Shown piece after piece: positions 1 through 6,437 of a stretch of DNA of 13,741 nt. The notes below the pieces were generated by a model. That model did no database searches, was not told the origin of the DNA, and was given only the letters and a program-made list of their open reading frames with translations. The first letter of the stretch is position 1; each line of letters begins with the position of its first letter. A program made the translations under genes and the position numbers. Source of the stretch: an uncultured Flavobacteriaceae bacterium (GTDB taxonomy: Bacteria; Bacteroidota; Bacteroidia; Flavobacteriales; Flavobacteriaceae); the NCBI GenBank assembly GCA_947311815.1, contig CAMZMA010000294.1, positions 1-13,741 of the forward strand, read 5' to 3'.

Positions 1-323
1 AATTCTTTGGTAAATTTTTCTTGTAATTTTTCTACTTCCTGTTTGTTTTCATTCAGTTTTAACTGTAAATTTTGTAAATCGGCATCTTGACGTGTGTTTA
101 CAGCAATCAGTTTTTCTTTTTCTAATTGAATTGATTTTGCTTCGTTTTGTAACTCGTTAATAGTTTTTTCAGCATTTTTTTTTGTTTCAGTAAGTAAATA
201 ATTACGCTCTTGTAGGGTTGCTTTCTCTTTTTCGAAAGAGAGTTTAGAGAGCAACCTCCCTATAAATAAGCCAATTGCAATAGCAAAAAAGGTAATAAGC
301 AAGTAAATTGTCAATTCATTCAT
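1..323 (-). CDS. rmuC: DNA recombination protein RmuC, N-terminal part (cut by window edge)
   Basis: This is the first 107 codons of a gene that runs off the left end of the window. The ATG lies at 323-321; the only nearby alternative ATG is out of frame and hits a stop at once. Residues 5-22 form one hydrophobic membrane anchor. From about residue 30 to the edge the chain is Lys/Glu/Gln-rich with heptad-like leucines, as expected for the long coiled coil that precedes the nuclease-like domain of RmuC. The last visible residues, KLQEKFTKEF, resemble the end of that coiled coil in flavobacterial RmuC proteins. RmuC limits DNA inversions and rearrangements in E. coli and is predicted to be a membrane-anchored nuclease-fold protein. 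The catalytic domain is outside the window, so the name rests on the anchor-plus-coil pattern and remembered similarity. Another anchored coiled-coil protein is possible. Confidence 0.68.
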   Translation of the reverse strand, partial: MNELTIYLLITFFAIAIGLFIGRLLSKLSFEKEKATLQERNYLLTETKKNAEKTINELQNEAKSIQLEKEKLIAVNTRQDADLQNLQLKLNENKQEVEKLQEKFTKE

Positions 324-367
324 CAGATTCAAATTAAGTGCTTAAATTTAGGCTTTTAAAACAGACA

Positions 368-907
368 ATGAAAATTTTAGCAAAATTTATATTCACAAAA
401 ATTTTAGGATGGAAATTAATAGGTTCTTTTCCTAAAAACACCCAAAAATATGTCTTAATTGGCGTACCTCATACCAGTAAAATGGATTTTGTAATTGGTA
501 TGTTAGTAAAACTAATGACTAAAGAAAAGATTAATTTCATTGGTAAATCTTCTTTATTTAAAGCACCTTTTGGTTTCTTTTTTAGAGCTTTAGGCGGCAC
601 ACCTGTAGATAGAAGTAAAAGCAATAATTTAGTAGATGCAATTATACATATTTTTAATAGCAAAAAAGAATTTCGATTGGCAATGTCGCCAGAAGGAACG
701 CGTAAAAAGGTAAACAAATGGAAAACAGGATTCTATTATATTGCCAAAGGAGCGAAAGTACCTGTGGTGCTTTTTACGTTTGATTTTGGCAAAAAACAAG
801 TGGCATTGTCGGCTCCTTATCATTTATCTGATGATAAAGAAAAAGATTTTAATTATTTCTACAATTATTTTAAAGATGTAAAAGGCAAATACCCTAATTT
901 ACAGTAA
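368..907 (+). CDS. Lysophospholipid / 1-acylglycerol-3-phosphate acyltransferase, small PlsC-type
   Basis: A 179-residue acyltransferase of the PlsC/LPLAT superfamily, which moves an acyl chain onto a lysophospholipid or lysophosphatidic acid at the inner membrane. The block I motif is HTSKMD (His35 and Asp40, HX4D), the catalytic pair. Block II-like residues are GGTPVDRS near 76-83, and block III is SPEGTRKK at 107-114, which binds the glycerol phosphate. The protein lacks the long N-terminal membrane region of classical PlsC and ends soon after the core, matching a short family common in Flavobacteriia. I chose the ATG at 368. A GTG ten codons upstream (338) keeps the frame, but it would add only a basic leader and would sit ahead of the weak -7-like TAAATTTA at 343-350. 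The gene stands alone and is divergent from rmuC, with 44 bp between start codons. The acyl acceptor cannot be told from sequence. Confidence 0.85.
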   Translation: MKILAKFIFTKILGWKLIGSFPKNTQKYVLIGVPHTSKMDFVIGMLVKLMTKEKINFIGKSSLFKAPFGFFFRALGGTPVDRSKSNNLVDAIIHIFNSKKEFRLAMSPEGTRKKVNKWKTGFYYIAKGAKVPVVLFTFDFGKKQVALSAPYHLSDDKEKDFNYFYNYFKDVKGKYPNLQ

Positions 908-944
908 AAAGGTGTTTTTCCTGTATAAAAAAGGGTGTTTTTCC
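905..944 (+). repeat. Tandem direct repeats TAAAAA(A)GG(G)TGTTTTTCC upstream of an orphan promoter
   Basis: Two near-identical copies lie at 905-921 and 926-944, sharing a perfect 11-base core GGTGTTTTTCC (911-921 and 934-944). The cores are 23 bp apart, about two helical turns, so both face the same side of the DNA. The second copy ends three bases before the TTG of the promoter at 947-977. Such placement is typical of a pair of activator sites. The first copy overlaps the stop codon of the acyltransferase gene. No binding protein can be named from the sequence. Confidence 0.6.
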
Positions 945-946
945 CC

Positions 947-977
947 TTGTGTGATATAAAAGTTAGAAATAATTTTG
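947..977 (+). promoter_or_regulatory. Bacteroidota sigma-A-type promoter with no gene downstream
   Basis: TTG at 947-949 is followed after 20 bases by TAATTTTG at 970-977, a perfect match to the Bacteroidota -7 element TANNTTTG at standard spacing. Transcription would start near 983. The next gene (pepT) points the other way, so any transcript from here ends at the terminator at 1055-1090. This is the only site in the window where I found both promoter elements matching well. Confidence 0.5.
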
Positions 978-1029
978 TATCGGATATAATTTTTAAAAAA
1001 TTTAGGGACTTTTTAAATTGTTAATATCC

Positions 1030-1051
1030 AATATCATAACGTTATGATATT
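1030..1051. repeat. 22-bp perfect palindrome
   Basis: The core ATATCATAACGTTATGATAT (1031-1050) is fully self-complementary and is extended by one A-T pair on each side. As DNA it could be a dimeric operator. As RNA it would be a hairpin with a small AACGTT loop just before the terminator stem. It lies inside the candidate small RNA. Confidence 0.6.
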
Positions 1052-1054
1052 AAA

Positions 1055-1090
1055 GAAGCCTCTGAGTTTACTCGGAGGCTTTGTTTTTAA
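1055..1090 (+). terminator. Rho-independent terminator
   Basis: AAGCCTCTGAG (1056-1066) pairs with CTCGGAGGCTT (1071-1081) around a TTTA loop. The stem has 11 pairs, one of them a T-G wobble, and is followed by TTGTTTTT on the plus strand. The U-tract points to plus-strand transcripts. The same hairpin lies 28 bases past the pepT stop codon and could also stop minus-strand transcripts, though the T content on that side is poor. Confidence 0.75.
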
Positions 1091-1109
1091 ATCAAATGAT
1101 TATTAGAAA

Positions 1110-2348
1110 CTATTGAAATTTTTGAGCTACTTTTTCTGCAATACCTACCACAACTTTGGTAGCTTTCACAATACTTTCGGCAGGAACATACTCATAACGA
1201 CCATGAAAATTATGTCCGCCAGCAAAAATATTAGGACACGGCAATCCTTTGTAAGATAATTGAGAACCGTCTGTACCGCCACGAATTGGTTTAATTAAAG
1301 GTGTAATTCCTAAATCTTTCATCACTTCTTCAGCAATATCTACAATGTGCATAACAGGAGTTACTTTTTCTTTCATATTAAAGTACTGATCTTTAATTTC
1401 AACTTCAATCAAATTATTTCCTAATTTTTTATTGATATTGTCTGCTGTTTTTTGCACCAATTCTTTACGTTGATTGAACAAATCTAAATTGTGATCTCTA
1501 ATAATATACTGTAAAACCGTTTGTTCTACTTTACCTGACATAGTATGCAAATGAAAAAAACCTTCGTAACCAGAGGTTTTTTCTGGTACTTCGTTTTGTG
1601 GTAAAGCAGCGACAAATTCATTGGCAATTAACATCGAGTTAATCATTTTTCCTTTGGCATAACCAGGATGCACTATTTTACCGTTGATGGTTATTTTTGC
1701 TCCAGCAGCATTAAAATTTTCATATTCTAACTCGCCAACTTGACTTCCGTCCATTGTATATGCCCAATCTGCACCAAATTTTTCTACATCAAATAAATGA
1801 GCCCCTTTGCCCACTTCTTCATCAGGCGTAAAACCGATTCTAATTTTACCATGTTTAATTTCTGGATGTGCAATTAAATATTCCATTGCCGATACTATTT
1901 CGGTAATTCCTGCTTTATCATCAGCTCCTAAAAGCGTTGTACCATCTGTTGTAATAATGGTTTGCCCTTTGTATTGTAATAAATCATCAAAATAATTTGG
2001 CGATAATACAATGTTTTCTTTTTCATTGAGTAAAATATCGCCACCATCATAATTTCTATGAAGTTGAGGTTTTACGTTTTTTCCAGTAAAATCAGGACTT
2101 GTATCAATATGCGCAATAAAACCAACTGTAGGTACATCATAATCTAAATTACTTGGTAGGGTTGCCATAATGTAGCAATTATCGTCTAAAGTAACTTCTT
2201 TTAAACCCATTTCTTTGAGTTCTTTTTCGAGCATTTTTGCTAAATCCCATTGACGTTCTGTACTCGGAAAATCAGGATTGTTCGGGTCAGATTCGGTATA
2301 AACCTTGGCGTAAGAAATAAATCTATTGATGATATGTTCTGTGTTCAT
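1110..2348 (-). CDS. pepT: Peptidase T (tripeptide aminopeptidase)
   Basis: A 412-residue M20B metallopeptidase that removes the N-terminal residue from tripeptides in the cytosol, using two zinc ions. The full metal and catalytic set is visible: HIDTSPD at 80-86 (His80 ligand, Asp82), GADDKAG at 141-147 (bridging Asp143), TPDEEVGKGAH at 174-184 (Glu177 general base, Glu178 ligand), TMDGS at 198-202 (Asp200) and HNFHGRYEY at 379-387 with the distal His ligand. The dimerisation domain lies between the two halves of the catalytic domain, near 210-325. Length matches the family (about 408-412). The ATG at 2348 gives the usual N-terminus for the family. It lies 41 bp after the lipoprotein gene at 2390-2947 on the same strand, but it has its own -7-like element (2370-2377) and a hairpin in the gap. 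It may be transcribed alone. Confidence 0.96.
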   Translation of the reverse strand: MNTEHIINRFISYAKVYTESDPNNPDFPSTERQWDLAKMLEKELKEMGLKEVTLDDNCYIMATLPSNLDYDVPTVGFIAHIDTSPDFTGKNVKPQLHRNYDGGDILLNEKENIVLSPNYFDDLLQYKGQTIITTDGTTLLGADDKAGITEIVSAMEYLIAHPEIKHGKIRIGFTPDEEVGKGAHLFDVEKFGADWAYTMDGSQVGELEYENFNAAGAKITINGKIVHPGYAKGKMINSMLIANEFVAALPQNEVPEKTSGYEGFFHLHTMSGKVEQTVLQYIIRDHNLDLFNQRKELVQKTADNINKKLGNNLIEVEIKDQYFNMKEKVTPVMHIVDIAEEVMKDLGITPLIKPIRGGTDGSQLSYKGLPCPNIFAGGHNFHGRYEYVPAESIVKATKVVVGIAEKVAQKFQ

Positions 2349-2365
2349 TTTATGATAATTTTAGT

Positions 2366-2390
2366 GTATCAAAAGTAAAAATTTTGATAC
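2366..2390. repeat. Perfect 9-bp inverted repeat between the lipoprotein gene and pepT
   Basis: GTATCAAAA (2366-2374) and TTTTGATAC (2382-2390) flank a 7-base spacer. The repeat begins at the stop codon of the upstream lipoprotein gene and overlaps the pepT -7 element. It could be a weak transcription terminator, although no T-run follows the stem, or an operator. The 9-mer TTTTGATAC also occurs upstream of lon at 11059-11067. Confidence 0.5.
2370..2377 (-). promoter_or_regulatory. Probable -7 element for pepT
   Basis: On the minus strand this reads TACTTTTG, a perfect match to TANNTTTG, 21 bases ahead of the pepT ATG. No TTG is present at the expected -33 spacing, so the promoter call rests on the -7 element and position alone. 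Confidence 0.35.
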
Positions 2391-2947
2391 TATTTTAATT
2401 GAATTTTGTCAATTAATTTATAGGCTTTACAAAAACGTTGTTCTATGAGTGAATCGCCATAAACTTCTACTTTGGCTAGTAAAAAATTAGCATCATTAAT
2501 TTGTATGTAAATACTACTTTTTTGATACGAAAACCCTTGTTTTATTCCTTTAGCAACAAGCATATAAGAAGGTTTTTGTATCACTTTTAACTCTTTTGAA
2601 ACGGTTTGTTTTAATTGATACATTTCGTCTTTTAAGCGAAGTTTTTCTTTAAAATCAGTAGTAAAATCTACTGATTTGTAAATTAAGGTGACATCAATTA
2701 AGGTAGTTTCTGTAAGTTGCTTGGTTGTATCTGCACTGTAAATTGAAGTTTGTAAAGCATCAAAATACAAATTGGTTTTCCAGTTTTTTGGAATTGCTAT
2801 CGAAAATAAATTTTTAACATCGGTTACATCTTCTAAATTAGAAAATGAAGGTGATTCACATTCATAAACTTTTTGTAAATCGGTTTTTTTACCACAAGAT
2901 AGCAGGAAAAAGAAGATAAATAATAGCAGAAGATACTTGTTTTTCAT
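2390..2947 (-). CDS. Small lipoprotein of unknown function
   Basis: A 185-residue protein with a lipoprotein signal peptide: Lys-rich start, hydrophobic core from residue 5 and lipobox LLSC with the lipidated Cys18, followed by GKK. The mature part, about 165 residues, has a mixed alpha/beta pattern. It contains a SIAIPKNW segment near 51-58, like the start of PsbP-fold or 'putative lipoprotein' domains in which a short hydrophobic strand leads into a P-x-x-W turn, but I cannot assign a family with confidence. No catalytic motif is seen. Its ATG shares one base with the stop codon of the YCF48-type gene upstream (TAATG), so the two are almost certainly translated as a pair and may act together in the periplasm. 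Confidence 0.8.
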   Translation of the reverse strand: MKNKYLLLLFIFFFLLSCGKKTDLQKVYECESPSFSNLEDVTDVKNLFSIAIPKNWKTNLYFDALQTSIYSADTTKQLTETTLIDVTLIYKSVDFTTDFKEKLRLKDEMYQLKQTVSKELKVIQKPSYMLVAKGIKQGFSYQKSSIYIQINDANFLLAKVEVYGDSLIEQRFCKAYKLIDKIQLK

Positions 2948-3990
2948 TACTCTAAAATTAATTTACCCATTTTATGATGCCCGCTTAACCAAGCCGTATT
3001 TTTATCTACAAACTGAATAGAAAAATAAGAATCGTTACTCACATCTTTCCAAGTTTTTCCGCCGTCATTAGAAAAAGAAATGCCTGTTTTTCCTACTGCA
3101 AAAATTTCCTTTCCGTTGGTATTTGGCACATATTGTACACAACTTTTATAATTGGGGTTTTTATTATTTGCAACAATCGTCCAAGTTTTACCACCATCAT
3201 TTGTAATGGCTTTGTTATTGGTATTTTCTTTGGGTTTTACATAATCACCACCAATGATAATTCCGCTATTTTTATCATAAAAATCTATAGAATAGATACC
3301 TTGTGCGCCATCGCCTTGAATGATTGGTGTATTGAATACTTTCCATGTTTTTCCTTTGTCGGTCGATTTAAAAATTCTCGATTTTTTTCCACCTGTTGCC
3401 AACCAAACGGTATTATTTACAATAGCAATATTGGTATTACTCGCTGCAAAAAAGGCTTCACCATCTGCAACTTTTGGCAAATTAGCACAAGGTATTTTTG
3501 TCCAAGTAATTCCTCCATCCGAAGTTGTAATTATAGACAAACAATCTTCTGTTGGATCACCTACTGCTATTCCGTTTTTACCGTCAGAAAAAAACTTCAT
3601 TGTATCATAAAACACTTTTTTATGTGCTTCTTTATAGACCAATTCGTTTTTATCATCCGTAATTTTATATAATAAAGCAGGATTTACAATACTCAAGGCA
3701 AAAATTGCTGTTCCGTTACTAGCAATACTCCTAAATGGAGGCGAAATAGTATCTTGATAATGAATGTATTCGGTAGTCCAAGAATTACCTCCATCTTTGG
3801 TAAAACCAATATCGCCACGAGAACCTGCAAAATAAACTTCGCTTTTGCTGATGACATGAATGGCACGAATACTGGTACTATCCATTTTAAATTCTTGAAT
3901 GCTAACAGATTCAATATTTCTTGGTTGATATTCTTTTTTGCAAGAAATAAAAAATAATCCGACTATTAATATGCGTGATAGTTTCTTCAT
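2947..3990 (-). CDS. YCF48/Asp-box beta-propeller lipoprotein
   Basis: A 347-residue protein with a lipoprotein signal peptide, lipobox FISC and lipidated Cys17 followed by KKE. The mature protein carries five Asp-box (BNR) motifs of the form S/T-x-D-x-G-x-T/S-W, ending at Trp71, Trp163, Trp216, Trp270 and Trp314. Asp-boxes sit in the turns of beta-propeller blades, as in sialidases and in the YCF48/HCF136 photosystem II assembly factors. There is no sign of the sialidase arginine triad, so this is more likely a binding or assembly scaffold than an enzyme. Flavobacterial homologues are often labelled 'oxidoreductase', for which I see no support. The ATG at 3990 gives the complete signal peptide. 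It is the first gene of a coupled pair with the small lipoprotein, and is divergent from the patatin gene with 49 bp between starts. Confidence 0.85.
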   Translation of the reverse strand: MKKLSRILIVGLFFISCKKEYQPRNIESVSIQEFKMDSTSIRAIHVISKSEVYFAGSRGDIGFTKDGGNSWTTEYIHYQDTISPPFRSIASNGTAIFALSIVNPALLYKITDDKNELVYKEAHKKVFYDTMKFFSDGKNGIAVGDPTEDCLSIITTSDGGITWTKIPCANLPKVADGEAFFAASNTNIAIVNNTVWLATGGKKSRIFKSTDKGKTWKVFNTPIIQGDGAQGIYSIDFYDKNSGIIIGGDYVKPKENTNNKAITNDGGKTWTIVANNKNPNYKSCVQYVPNTNGKEIFAVGKTGISFSNDGGKTWKDVSNDSYFSIQFVDKNTAWLSGHHKMGKLILE

Positions 3991-3997
3991 TTATGAT

Positions 3998-4005
3998 TAA
4001 ATTTG
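3998..4005 (+). promoter_or_regulatory. Probable -7 element for the patatin-like gene
   Basis: TAAATTTG matches TANNTTTG exactly and ends 34 bases before the ATG at 4040, giving a predicted 5' leader of about 28 nt. There is no clear TTG at -33; that region lies inside the start of the divergent YCF48-type gene. Confidence 0.4.
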
Positions 4006-4039
4006 TGCGACTAAAAATACATAAATCATCGATAAAAAC

Positions 4040-4963
4040 ATGAAAAAAGCAATTGTAATTTCTGGAGGAGGAAGCAAAGGAGCTTTTGCAGGAGGAGTTG
4101 CGCAATATTTGATGCAAGAAAAAGGAAAAGATTATGATCTTTTTATCGGAACTTCTACAGGTAGCTTATTGGTTTCTCATTTGGCTTTGGGCGAATTAGA
4201 TGATTTACATGACATTTATACTTCTGTAAATCAGAAAACTATTTTTAGTAACAGTCCGTTTAAAATTAAAAAAGTTGATGGCGTAAAAGTAGTGTCAATA
4301 CGACATAGAAATACGTTTTGGAACTTTTTAAATGGACGAAAAACTTTTGGCGAAAGTAAAAATTTACGAAAATTAATTAGAAACCGAATTACCGAAGAGA
4401 TGTACCATCGCATTAGAAAAACTCATAAAGATGTGGTAGTAACGGTTTCTAATTTAACGGCGAGTCAAGTAGAATATAAGTCGATTAAAGATTTTGAATA
4501 CGAAGATTTTTGCGATTGGATTTGGGGTTCTTGCAATTACATTCCGTTTATGAGTTTGTTAGAAAAAAACCATTGTCAATATGGCGATGGCGGTTTTGGA
4601 TCTCTTGTTCCTATTAGAGAAGCCATTAAAAGAGGTGCTAAAGAAATTGATGTTATAATTTTAGAAACCGAAGTAAATCAGCTAAATAAATTACCTGCTA
4701 AAAATCCGTTTTCTTTGTTAATGGATGTGTTTGATTTTATGCTAAATCATGTAGAAAAACACAATATTACTATTGGTAAACTCGCAGCAAAACACAAAGA
4801 CGTAAAACTAAACTTATATTATACACCCACGGTTTTAACTACAAATTCGTTGATTTTTGACAAAGAATCGATGAAAAAATGGTGGAAACAAGGATTTGAA
4901 CACGCAAAAAGGAAAGATGCGGAGTTTATGAGCGAGTTTAGAGCAGATTTGATTGAGGATTGA
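4040..4963 (+). CDS. Patatin-like phospholipase
   Basis: A 307-residue serine hydrolase of the patatin/RssA-like family, which cleaves acyl chains from phospholipids or lysophospholipids. All three hallmarks are present: the glycine-rich oxyanion loop GGGSKGAFAGG at 9-19, the nucleophile elbow GTSTG at 37-41 with Ser39, and the catalytic dyad Asp183 in YGDGGFG. There is no signal peptide or membrane span, so it should act in the cytosol or on the inner face of the membrane, unlike outer-membrane patatins such as PlpD. The start at 4040 places the GGG loop right at the N-terminus, as usual in this group. It is transcribed alone and converges on the S41 gene with only 20 bp between stop codons. 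The substrate is unknown; a role in lipid turnover alongside the acyltransferase at 368-907 is only an inference. Confidence 0.92.
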   Translation: MKKAIVISGGGSKGAFAGGVAQYLMQEKGKDYDLFIGTSTGSLLVSHLALGELDDLHDIYTSVNQKTIFSNSPFKIKKVDGVKVVSIRHRNTFWNFLNGRKTFGESKNLRKLIRNRITEEMYHRIRKTHKDVVVTVSNLTASQVEYKSIKDFEYEDFCDWIWGSCNYIPFMSLLEKNHCQYGDGGFGSLVPIREAIKRGAKEIDVIILETEVNQLNKLPAKNPFSLLMDVFDFMLNHVEKHNITIGKLAAKHKDVKLNLYYTPTVLTTNSLIFDKESMKKWWKQGFEHAKRKDAEFMSEFRADLIED

Positions 4964-4983
4964 GTTTGTACTCTTCAAAAAAA

Positions 4984-6435
4984 TTACTGAAACATTTTTT
5001 TTGTGGTTTTGGGAGTTTTATCAAAATCTACATACATATTATTACTAGTTGGTAATACAATTTTAGAATTACTTATTTCTTCTAATTCTTGTGTTTTAGA
5101 AGAAGAAAATCTTGCCCCTGTGGTGATATAAGTAATTGTTCTTGCTAAAAGAGGATCAGATAATTCTCCTAAAACGCCCATATTTCCATAATCTTCTGCA
5201 ATGTCTATTTCTGGCGTAAAACCTTGAGGAGCATTTTGATCATTTTTATTTTTAATTTCTAAAACAATAGGTTGCATTGCCCAAGTATGCGAATTTAAAT
5301 TGGCGCCGTTGCGTGTAAAATCATCTGAATCATATAAAGTAATCGAACCTACATGTTTTCCGTAGGTAGTTTTTCCTACTAATTTTACATCAATATATGC
5401 ATTTAATCCGTTAATCACCAATTCTGATGCAGAAGCAGAGTTTTTTGAAACAATAAAATACACACGAGGCATTTGCAAACTGTTTATAGCTTCGTTTGTT
5501 GCACTAATTTGTGTAGGGAAATTATTGATAAATCTATCTGCCGAAACTGCGGCTGCAACTTTATCATTCCAAACTTGTTTAGAAAATAATTGTCCGCCAA
5601 ATTGCCCCGTAATCATACTCGCTAAATACGTAGCTGTTTGTACAGAACCACCGCCATTATAACGTAAATCGATAATTAAATCGGTAATATTACCACTTTG
5701 TAAGGTAGCAAAAGCAGCATTTAATTGACTGTCATAATTACTAACAAATCCGTTGTACAGTAAATATCCTACTTTAGTGGTGGGATCAATATCTAATACT
5801 TTTGTAATTGCTACAGGATTTTCTTGCACCTGTGTTTTTGTTAAATTTAAGCTTGTACCGTTACTTATAGGATTACCCGCATTGTAATTTGCCAAATCAA
5901 TAGAAAAATTAGTTGCACTAGAAAAAAGTAAATCTCTAAAATTACTATCGGTAATTTGTGTGCCATCTACTTTGCTAAAAATCATTCCTCTTGTAACGCC
6001 AGCAGTTGCTGCAGGAGAATTAGGTACTACATAACGCACGTAACCAAAAACATTGGATGGTGTGCCCAAAAAACGCACCAAACCAAACTCCATACCTGTA
6101 CTTAAAGTTACTCCTTGAAAAGAGTTTTCTAGGGCAACATAATCATCAACAATCCAAGAAAAACGATCTACTGTTCCTTTTTGATACAATAAACTTTCAA
6201 AAGTTCCTTTAGGAGAAAAATTTGAGAAATAAGAATATATCTGCCCTTTGGTAGTGAAACGAGAATCGGCTAAATCTGGCACTTCTTTTTGCCATAAATA
6301 ATAGGTATTTAAACCTCTCCAAACAAATAAGTTAATTTCATCATTTTCTGATGCATTGGGTTCGCTTTTCGTACATGACGCACTCATCAATACTAAAAAT
6401 AATGCGATTATTTTAATGTGGATATATTTTTTCAT
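4984..6435 (-). CDS. S41-family (C-terminal processing) peptidase, lipoprotein, catalytically complete
   Basis: A 483-residue secreted serine protease. The signal peptide ends in LMSASC with probable lipidated Cys21; the -3 position is Ser, slightly off the usual lipobox. Next comes the Bacteroidota S41 N-terminal helical domain (about 33-95, with FVWRGLNTYYLW), then a PDZ domain (about 105-170, with VVPNSPAATAGV and VDGTQIT). The S41 catalytic core runs from about 215 to 410. It holds DLRYNGGGS at 256-264, NSASASE at 332-338 with catalytic Ser335, and GKTTYGK at 354-360 with catalytic Lys360. The Ser-Lys spacing of 25 residues matches CtpA/Prc proteases. It starts two bases after the stop codon of its paralogue upstream, so the two are co-translated. 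The likely location is the outer membrane or periplasm, where such proteases cut peptides or process envelope proteins. Its substrate is unknown. Confidence 0.93.
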   Translation of the reverse strand: MKKYIHIKIIALFLVLMSASCTKSEPNASENDEINLFVWRGLNTYYLWQKEVPDLADSRFTTKGQIYSYFSNFSPKGTFESLLYQKGTVDRFSWIVDDYVALENSFQGVTLSTGMEFGLVRFLGTPSNVFGYVRYVVPNSPAATAGVTRGMIFSKVDGTQITDSNFRDLLFSSATNFSIDLANYNAGNPISNGTSLNLTKTQVQENPVAITKVLDIDPTTKVGYLLYNGFVSNYDSQLNAAFATLQSGNITDLIIDLRYNGGGSVQTATYLASMITGQFGGQLFSKQVWNDKVAAAVSADRFINNFPTQISATNEAINSLQMPRVYFIVSKNSASASELVINGLNAYIDVKLVGKTTYGKHVGSITLYDSDDFTRNGANLNSHTWAMQPIVLEIKNKNDQNAPQGFTPEIDIAEDYGNMGVLGELSDPLLARTITYITTGARFSSSKTQELEEISNSKIVLPTSNNMYVDFDKTPKTTKKMFQ

Positions 6436-6437
6436 TT

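Larger units (their letters stand above)
983..1090 (+). ncRNA. Candidate small RNA, about 105 nt
   Basis: This segment is bounded by a good promoter (947-977) and an intrinsic terminator (1055-1090), and it contains no credible open reading frame. The only ATG-started frame, at 1044, is 20 codons long and runs through the terminator hairpin. Within it lie a 22-base perfect palindrome (1030-1051) and an alternative pairing of TTAATATC (1021-1028) with GATATTAA (1046-1053), so two competing folds are possible upstream of the terminator stem. Both ends are inferred. It could also be only the trailer of the acyltransferase transcript, although that would not explain the promoter. Confidence 0.35.

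Noticed and set aside
338..367. GTG start ten codons upstream of the acyltransferase ATG
   Set aside because: It would add a short basic leader not expected in the family and lies before a -7-like element; the ATG at 368 is preferred.
1044..1106. 20-codon reading frame through the terminator hairpin
   Set aside because: Too short, overlaps the terminator and palindrome, and shows no protein-like features.
3133..3672. 179-codon open frame antisense to the YCF48-type gene
   Set aside because: Cys/Ile/Phe-rich composition typical of a shadow frame; the minus-strand gene has a signal peptide and five Asp-boxes.
4964..4983. GAGT-TTGT-ACTC stem between the patatin and S41 stop codons as a terminator
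   Set aside because: Only four pairs and no proper T-tract in either direction for the stem.
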